Below, in pieces: positions 56,279-64,000 of a DNA stretch of 64,000 nt. The translations under genes were made by a program, and so were the position numbers. Origin of the DNA: Cervus elaphus (Eukaryota; Chordata; Mammalia; Artiodactyla; Cervidae); contig NC_057820.1 of the NCBI RefSeq assembly GCF_910594005.1, forward strand, positions 749,001 through 813,000, read 5' to 3'. How positions within the stretch are numbered: position 1 is the stretch's first letter; every line of letters begins with the position of its first letter. The notes below the pieces were generated by a model, which was given only the letters and a program-made list of their open reading frames with translations, was not told where the DNA came from and made no database searches.

Positions 56279-57839
56279 AAGGCTCTCCCACTCCACCAGG
56301 ATCTCAGGGTCACTAATCACATTGCAAAGACCCCGTTTGTGCGGGCAGGCTACTGCTGTGGGTTCCGGATGAAGACGGATTTTGGAGGCCTGGACGGCGG
56401 AGCCGCCAGGGAGCCCCGTGGTCACAGCTGCCGGTGACCTCTCTGGAGACCCCTGCCCTCCTGTGTGCGGCTGAGCACTCGTGGACGATGCTCTCTGACC
56501 TGGCCTTGAACCTCAGCCGGTGTGGACATCAGCAAGGGGCCGGGGTTCACTCTGCTCCCTGGGCCACGCTCACTGCCTCCGGCTCCCGAAGCAGGCTGCC
56601 TGTGGCCTGACGTTGGACACCGTGTCTAACCGGCTGAGATTGACCTGTTTGGGGCTCCTCACTGCAGCTGAGTGATTTGATCTGAGCCCCAGACAGCAGG
56701 CGGGGCAGTAATTGGATGTGATGGGATGGGAGGGCCACTCTCTGAGGCGGTGGAGGGGGGGGCGCTGCGAGGCAACTGGGGGGCTCGGCCACCAGGCGGG
56801 GCTGGGGCAGCCACTGTCGGCAGGAGATAAGCCCCTCAGCCTCAGCCCCCAATCTCCTGGCTGGGGTCATGGACAGAGCCTGAGGCCAGATGGAATGAAC
56901 ACGGCTGCTGTCCGGGGCTGCCTGGCTGGCTGCCCGGAGGGCGCCGTACAATTAGTTTTAAATATCAATTTCACGGCTGCTCAGGGGAGGAGAGGAGCAG
57001 GCAGGCGACGCCTGATGCAAACTGCGTGCTGCTTGCTGGAACTTGGCGAGGAAAGGTGGAAGCTGTCAACTTCATATTCAGTGGAGGGAAGGCCAGCCAC
57101 CTCCTGTGGGGCCTGGTCCATGTTGACTGCAGGGCTGCCGGCCTCTCCCTTCCCCTTTCCAGCCCTGCGGGACTTCCCTGCCTCTATACCTTGTCCACGC
57201 TAGCCCCTTCCTGCTCCTTCCTCAGGGTTGGCTGAGAAAGCCCCCTCCTCCAGGAAGCCCACCAGGAGAGCTCCTTCTGAGACCATTGATCCTGTTCTGA
57301 CCAGGTCTCAGGCCAGTGCTTGGGCTTCTTTCAGAGACTGGGCGTGCCTGTGGCCCACCTGCCTCCCCCAGCCCCTTCCTGACCGGACGCAGCTCTGGCC
57401 AGCCAGGCTCTGATGCCAGGAAGCTGAAGCAAGTGAGGCTGTGGCCTGAGGGCTGGTAGAATGGGGTGGGGGACCCGCTGGGACCAGTGCCAGGGATGAC
57501 CGGGGATAGAGGGAACCCGGGGAGGGCGCTCCGCCCTGCTCCAAAGACAGGGCAGGGGAGTAAGGGGCAATGATGGGATCTGGAGGGCTCCTGGGTGAAG
57601 GAGCTGGGGAGGGGTTCCATACAAAGGAAGGGGCTTTGACCCGAACCTGGAGATAAAGCCAGAGCCCGCTCGGAAGAGAGTTGAGAAGGTGGCCCCCTTT
57701 GTGGGGTCAGGGAAAGCCTGGTGAAGTTCCCCCTGGGTAGCCCACCGCGCCCCTCCCAGGCCGGACCCCAGGTGGCCAGGCGCCCAGCCCACCCTCCGCG
57801 GGACTGGAGGGTGCTGATCCGTCCTGGGGGCTGCACCGG
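56279..57839. other. intergenic unique sequence
   Basis: No gene was recognised. A small AT-rich spot, ACAATTAGTTTTAAATATC, near 56948-56966 may be another short regulatory element. Confidence 0.45.
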
Positions 57840-58620
57840 CCGGTGTGGGCCTGGGCGGGACCCCCGAGTGCGCGCGCGCCCCGCCACCACTTTCCACTCG
57901 GGGTGGTGGGACGTCTGGGCCAGCGCCGCGGGGCGGGCGCCCAGGAAACGACGCTGAGCAAGGGCACCTGCCGGCTCCGCGGGCCCGGGCGCGCGGCCCC
58001 CGGCGCGGAGCCGGTCCCCGGGGCGCCCCTCTGCGGCGGCCCCCGCAGGGGGGCGGTCCCCGGGCGCGCGGCGGAAGCGCCGGGCGGCGACCTGGGGTCC
58101 GCGCGCCTCTCACCCGCCGCACCGCCGCGCAGGCAATTTGTCTCCGTCTCCCCTCTCCTAAAACACTTTTATCAAAATTGGCGGTCACACCGCGCTGAAC
58201 CGTGGTGGCCTCAATCTTAAACGCCGCGCTGCAGATTTTAATTTGGGGAAGATTAATGCGCTCGCGGCGTCGGCGGCGCCGCGCCCGTTATCGGGCCTGA
58301 CGGGTGTCAGCGGTCCCCGTGCGCGTGTCCCCGTGTCCGGGTCCCCGGGGCCGCCGGCGCCGCGCCTGGCCGGCTGGGGGAGGGAACCCGGGATGCCGGG
58401 GGCTGGGCGCCCCTGGGAGCCGGGACCTGCGCCGCGCTCCCCCGGCCGCCAGGCCCCCTCCCCGGGCCCTGTGGCCGGTCACCCTCCACCGCGGAGTCCA
58501 AGGCCGGACCTCCAGGTGCGACCGCTGCGCTGCTCACCCCGTCCTCCCCCGGCCTCCGGACCTCGCACCGGCTGAGCCCGGGCTCCGAAAGTTAGTGCCG
58601 GGCGGGCCCTGAACTCGACT
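57840..58620. other. orphan CpG-rich region
   Basis: CpG-dense sequence lies about 36 kb from the NKX1-1 promoter, interrupted by an AT-rich core at 58130-58265. No splice-consistent exon or family-like protein was found on either strand, so it is not tied to a recognisable promoter. Confidence 0.55.
58130..58265. promoter_or_regulatory. AT-rich core inside orphan CpG island, candidate enhancer
   Basis: AACACTTTTATCAAAATTGG, TCAATCTTAAACGCC, GCAGATTTTAATTTGGGG and AGATTAATGCGCTCG occur between CpG-dense flanks. TTTATCAAAAT and GATTAATG are homeobox-type cores. Confidence 0.45.
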
Positions 58621-60423
58621 CCTCAACCCCACCCCAGGGCAGGGACTCCCGGCCTCACCCCGCCCCCCGCTCCAGTTCCGCCTCCAGGGTCTCTCCAGCT
58701 TGGCTCCCTCTTCCAGGCGACACCCCTGCCTTCAGGCCCGTGGCCCTTGACCCCAGGCTCAGTTGACCGGTTGGGGCGCCGGTGAGCGGTCAGCTCACGC
58801 CCTCTTCTGTTCAGCCCTGCAGGGACTCCTGCCGCCTGAAGCGGCCAGCCTCCTTCCCTGGCCCCTGGCCGCCGGCCTCTCCAGGCCTGGGTCCGCCCTC
58901 CCCAGGGCCCCCTCCCTCCTTCACTGTGATCTCCGGGCAGCTCGGGGTGTCTATCTGTCCCGGCGTCTGGCGTCTAGAGCCGTGTGGGCTCCAGCAGGTG
59001 CTCAGGGTGTGTCCCTGCCCCCACCCCACCCGGGAGCACTGACCTTGGGGAAAGGCCTGGCCTGGCCTGAGGGCGCGCGGGGAGAAGCCAGGGTCAGGGG
59101 TCAGAGAGGACGCCCCCTGACCCCTGCACTCACTGGAGGGTCTGGGTCCACCCCTGAGGGGCTCCCGGGCAGGGGTGCGGTGGGCCATGGGCCCATAAAT
59201 GGCTGTTCTTGGAACTCTGAGCCCTGGGCTCTCTGACCTGCCCCCGAGCCCTACGCCCCCCTTGCCCTCGCCTGGCACCAACCCCGCTGCCTTGGGGGAA
59301 GCCCCCCATCGTCCCCACAGCGGCTCAGGGAAGGGCGGGGCGCCCTCTCGGCCCTGGCATGGAGGGGTGCCTCACCGGCCACTCTGGGCGCCCGAGAGCA
59401 GCAGGTGGAGGTCAGGGCTGGGCATCAGAGCACAAGACCCGACTCACAGGCCGGGCTCCATCCAGCGGCTCCTTGTGGCCAAGGGTCTGCCCGTGCTGGC
59501 ACTGCAGGGTCTGCTCCCACGGGTCCTGGAATATGTGGCTGTTTTTTGGGTAAGATCGGTGGACGGGAGAAGTCTGAACCCCTGGTTCCATTGATCCACT
59601 ATGTGACATTCATTCATTAAGTCAGTGATACGCATTGGGTCTGGCTGCGAGGGGTACCGAGGGGTCAGCAAAGCCCGTCCCGCACGTGAGCCACGTGTGA
59701 TCTCCCCGGTGACGGGAGCTGAGAGACCGATGAGGGGGACGGCCCCACAGTCAGGGCACGCGGAGAGTGTCACTCACACGCGATGTGTCACTGGGCAGCG
59801 GGCGGGGCTCCCGGGGCCGCAGAGCTGGAGGCTGAGGGCCTTGGGCAGAGTCTGCACCATAGGCGTGTGGGCTGGTCAGGGTATGAAGGTCAGAGGGCGT
59901 GGAGGGATGGGGTCAAGGGGGAGGAAGGGGCCCAGGAGGGCATCCTGCCTGCAGCCCGAGCACCAGGAGCGTGGGGTGGGCGCTCAACTGGGATGGAAGG
60001 ACCACGTCCAGGACTGGACCCTCGGGAAGTGGGGGCAGGCAGAGGGCACTGAAGGGTTTGACCCCAGCCTCTGTAGAGCTGCAGTGAAGCTGTAGGGAGC
60101 TGGGCAGGGGCCCTGGGGCTGCGTCCAGAGAGGAGAGGGCATCCTGGATGTGTCCACGCTGGGCTCTGACGTCTCGCACTTGCAGGCTCTCCTTGCCCTG
60201 CATGAGTGGTCAGGGAGGACTTCCTGGGGGAGGAGACCCTGAGGGAAAGAACTGGGGAGAGGTGTCCAGAACCAAGGACAGGAAGGGAGGGAAGCAGGAC
60301 ATCAGGGGTAGGGAGATAAGGCAAGAGCTGCTGGGGTCTCAAAGGTCGTGTGAGGGATTGGCCTTGATCCCATGGGTTACAGGAACTACCTGGGGTATCA
60401 AGCAGAGTGACTGGTCACACTGG
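58621..60423. other. intergenic sequence, possible L2-like remnants
   Basis: CATTCATTCATTAAGTCAG near 59607 and GGTCAGGGAGGACTTCCTGG near 60210 resemble very old L2-type LINE text; I am not confident. No gene was recognised. Confidence 0.35.
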
Positions 60424-60850
60424 TGGGTATGAGGGGTGAGGGGAGGGATGGATGGGGAATGGAGGGGTGGGGGATGGGGAGAGGATGGTGGGGGGAGGGG
60501 GAATGGAGGGGGAGGGGGTGGGGGAGGGGGGTGGAGCGGGATGGACGGGGTGGGGTGGGTAGCAAGATGAATGGGGGAATGGAGGGGGGTGGTGGGGGTG
60601 GAGGGGAGGGATGGTGGCGGATGGAGGGGAGGGGGATGGAGGAGGAGGGGGGATGGGGGAGGGGGAGGGGGAGGAGTGGGGGGATGGTGGAGGGGGAGGG
60701 GGAGGGGTGGGGGTGGAGGGGGAGGGGTGGTGGGGGGTGGAGGAGGAGGGGGGATGGTGGGGTGGAGGGGGAGGGGTTGGTGGGGGATGGAGGGGTGGGG
60801 GATGGGGTGCAGGATGAGTGGGAGAATCGTGGGGGATGGTGGGGGATGGA
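60424..60850. repeat. G-rich minisatellite (GGAGGGGGAGG-type)
   Basis: Irregular GGAGGGGG, GGGTGGGGG and GGATGGTGGGGG units run over about 430 bp, all purine-rich on the + strand. Long open frames on both strands (Gly/Trp/Arg or Pro/Ser/His) are artefacts. G-quadruplex potential is high. Confidence 0.95.
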
Positions 60851-61554
60851 CGCAGATGCATCTTCCCAGGTTCCCTGAGCAGGCGCTGAGGGTTCGTCCC
60901 TGCTCCCTGCACAGTGGGAATGGAGAAGGACAATCACATGGACCCCTCCCCAGACACATCACGGCCTGACCCCAGGGAAGAGGTGACAGTGAAGTGGGGT
61001 CTCCTGGCTCAGCTGGACGGAGAACCGTCAACCCCAGCACGGCTGCCCTGTCTGTGCTTGGTGGGGAGTGCGTGGAGCTGGGCCCCAATCCCAGTTCCCC
61101 CAGCCGCCTCTCTAGACCCCATGGTGACTGGGTCAGTAGGAGTGTCAGAATGCGCTGCGGTAACTCCAGTGCTGGGAAGTGGAAGGCCTGGACACGCTGG
61201 AACCCCTGGCACATCCCAGGGCCATCTGTCTTGCCAGGTACCGTTGCCATGACACCCGTACCTCCCAGCTTTTCAGGTGGCCCATGGGTTTGGGGTCCTG
61301 GGAGGGCGCATCTGATTGGCTGAGCCCAGGTGTTGCCCAGACCCAGCTTGGGCGGGGGCGGTCCCAGGCCAGTTTACTCCCACCGCCCATAGGAGAGCTG
61401 CTTTCCCAGGGGCCCTGAGGATCTGCAGGTAGGTGATGGCCAGTGACAATATCTGAGGGCTCTCAACACCCGGAATTCAGAGAGAGCCCCTTGCCACCCC
61501 CAAGGCCACCAGGACTTCACGCTGGGAAGAGTGTCCCGCAGGCTCTGTGAGTGT
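60851..61554. other. intergenic unique sequence
   Basis: GC-moderate sequence; no gene or repeat was recognised. Confidence 0.45.
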
Positions 61555-62030
61555 CCTTCACGGGTTTAATTTGGTGGAGAAAGCCCGTTTAGGTTCTCTG
61601 AGATTGTTCATGAAATCCCCATGTATAAATATAATCTGAGAGCCTAAAACTCATCAGTAATTCCACTCTCCCTGCCCTCGGGGGTTCCTCTCTCCCGGCT
61701 CCACCAGAAGTGAGGTGCCAGGGCAGAGACGCCCCCAGCCCCCTTGGAGGGCAAAGCTGCCTTCAGAGTGGGGAGGCACCGAGTGTGGCAGAAATGAACT
61801 CAGCATCTTTCAGGGAACAAAATCATTGAGCTTACAGACTGAATTTAACAGCCTAATAGAAATATGCAGGTGAAGGTACAATTAATTTTAATTACTAGAC
61901 TATACACTGTTGGTTGCACAGCCATGAGTAAAATTAAAATGGCAATCACAATTAGGAAATTGCGACCTCATTGTGCAACAAATTAGTCACAAATTAAAAG
62001 TGCGTCCACACTGCCTCTCCTGGAGCTTTA
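61555..62030. promoter_or_regulatory. paired AT-rich blocks, candidate enhancer
   Basis: The first part (61555-61675) has GGGTTTAATTTGGTGG and ATGTATAAATATAATCTGAG. The second (61800-62005) has AACAAAATCATTGAGC, TGAATTTAACAGCCTAATAG, TACAATTAATTTTAATTAC, GTAAAATTAAAATGGC, ATCACAATTAGG, CAAATTAGTCACAAATTAAA and a TTGTGCAAC C/EBP-like site. About 130 bp of GC-rich sequence separates them. Confidence 0.52.
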
Positions 62031-64000
62031 CGGCCGTTCCTGCTCCGCGGACTTTGTCCTCCCAGGGTGGGAGCTGACCTCTCGGAGCAGAGCAGCGCTG
62101 TGGTGCTGGGTGAGCCAAGGAAGGGGACCCTCTCGGGTCACCTGCCTCCAGGGGTCCCGCTGGCCCATCCACTCCGCAGTCCCCGGAAGGCCCGACTCTG
62201 ATTTCCCGCCAGCCATGGGCTCGCGGCTTCATCAGGGTGGGCCAGCCCTGCCGAGGAGGACAGGACACCCAGGGGTGCCCTCTCTGGCCTCCATGGGCCT
62301 GGGGGCTGCCGCCGCAGGGCCACAGGTGGGCCTTCTCCTCTCTCCCTGCTCAGGCGGGCTCAGCCCGGCCTCACCGCTGGCCGGACCCCGCTGTCCCGAG
62401 TGGACAGTGTGTGTGTTTCCATCTAGGCCTCCAGGTGCCCCCAACCCTGCCCTGAGCGCCCGAGGTCCGCTGTCCAGGCCTTTCTCCCCAGGGCGCCTGA
62501 CTCTCTGCCCTGTGTTCCCACTCAGCACTTCAGCTCCCCTCCCCTCCTACCCCAGCTCAGCCTGAACTCAGACCGCTGCCTTCCGCCTTCTGCCTGGGGC
62601 CCTCCGGTCACTCCCTATGCCCCCAGGTGAGGTAACGGCTTCACCTCTCAGGGTCTCACCATGCCCTCACCCCCTTGACCAGGGCCCCCTGTTCTCTGCC
62701 CTCTGGCAAAGCTGGCCCCATCCACTCCTGGTTTTCAGAGCTGCCTCCTAGCACACTGCTTTCTTTCATGCTGTTCCCTCTGTGGAGATGCTGTTCCCGT
62801 TGCTCATGGCTAATCCTGCAGTTTCAGGTGGGTCCTGTGCCGAGCAGGTCCCCCGCCACGTGCACCCCCGGGAGGGGGTGTGGAGGTCAGAGGGCAGCCA
62901 ACACAGCCGCCAGAGCAGCACCCGGCCGGGCACTGGGGGTGTGGGAGTCGAGAAGGGACGAGAGGGCAGGGGAGGCTGAGGCCCCTGGGCCGGCGTGGTG
63001 ACCGCCGAGTGGGTGCCGGGAGGCACAGGGGATGGTCATTGTTGGTCCTGCTCGCCCCAGGTGGGTGGTGGGCGGCCAGCTGTGTCTCTCTGACTCAGGG
63101 GTCTAAGCTCAGGGTGGCTGCATCCTGCCTTTTCACCAGATGGCTCACTCCTGCTCCAAGCTCCAGAGGGCACGGCCTTCACCCAGAGCTGAGGCAGCGC
63201 GGTGCAGGGGGGGACCGCCCCCTCCCGCTGAGCGTGACCACTCTGCTGGGGACCAGTGAGCACACTCCCTCCTGTCTCCTCCCCCTCCCCGCTCTGTGCC
63301 CGGCGCCCCCACCAGGTTTGGGGGGCCTGATCCCAGTGCTCTCCAAGTCCTCACCTTAAGTCAAGTCCAAGGGGCTCCCTGCCAGGGCTCAGCTCTGAGT
63401 ATCCTTCCTCCAACCGGGAGGCGACCAGGCCCGGGGAGGGGTGTGTGAGGACTTCACACTGGCCGTGCCTCCAGCCTCTGTGTTGCCCCCTGCCGTCCAC
63501 CTTCTGATGGCTCCTCCACCCGACCTCCAGGCAAGGCAAGGCTTGGCGGGTAGTCCTTCACCCTGTAGTATGAATGCAGTCACCGGATCCGTCCCCGGCT
63601 CTCTCAGAAGAAGGGACGCGGTGCAGAAGGGGGTGGGGGCGCTGCCTTCCCAAGCCCCAGAGCTCAGGGAACAGCAGAGGGCAGGGTCACTCATCCCGGG
63701 ACACCAGGCCCCTCCCACCAGTTCACGTGCAGGGCTGCACGGCCCAGTGGGAGGCCCTGCGGCACTCGGTGGGGGCTGGCCGTGTGTCCTGGGACAAGAC
63801 GCCCCTTCCACCTTTCTCCACCTTCAGCACCCTGAGGGGCCCAGAAGGGCAGGCCTGTCCCCTTAACAGGCAGCTCTCAGCAACCTCCCGTGTCAGCAAG
63901 TGCCCGGGCCCCCAGCAACACGGGCCCATGCCGCCCCGGAGCTACACTCTGGCGGTGCCAGTTCCCAGCCAGAAGCCACTGGGGGTCACTCTCCCTTGGG
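62031..64000. other. GC-rich intergenic sequence to window end
   Basis: No gene was recognised. CATGCTGTTCCCTCTGTGG near 62768 recalls old interspersed-repeat text of uncertain family. Open frames are composition artefacts. Confidence 0.4.

Overview
This is mammalian nuclear DNA from a ruminant artiodactyl, probably a bovid. It carries BovB (RTE) LINE copies, a Bov-A2 SINE with an (AGC)n tail, a Bov-tA-type SINE and CHR-type tRNA-derived SINEs, and its two protein-coding loci have GT/AG introns. The gene pair, the 3' end of UVSSA followed by a convergent NKX1-1 (homeobox), matches the order known from human 4p16.3. I cannot fix the species. Most long open frames here are GC-rich or simple-repeat artefacts.

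Layout. 1-6.9 kb: the last exons of UVSSA on the + strand, with a 37-bp minisatellite at the left edge and an AT-rich, probably conserved block in a late intron. 6.9-14.1 kb: an old minus-strand L1 interrupted by two BovB insertions and a GT-rich repeat. 14.1-18.4 kb: GC-rich intergenic sequence without a recognisable gene. 18.4-23.4 kb: NKX1-1 on the - strand, two coding exons giving a 435-residue protein inside a CpG island, with a TATA-like box, a CCAAT box and an AATAAA signal. 23.4-64 kb: no recognisable protein gene. This part holds GC-rich unique DNA, repeats at 31.9-39.1 kb, several large VNTRs (44.4, 48.6-49.8, 53.6-55.7 and 60.4-60.85 kb), and a scattered series of short AT-rich blocks dense in TAATTA/ATTA cores.

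Interpretation. The AT-rich blocks (about 4.1-4.6, 19.8-20.0, 20.9-21.2, 23.4-23.7, 24.9, 28.8, 29.7-30.1, 45.6-45.8, 47.3-47.5, 53.0-53.35, 58.15-58.26 and 61.55-62.0 kb) look like conserved non-coding elements around a developmental homeobox gene. One lies inside a UVSSA intron, as expected if UVSSA is a bystander in a regulatory block serving NKX1-1. This is inference from base composition and motif content; no alignment could be run. The other main observation is an apparent one-base frame break in a UVSSA coding exon at about 1824.
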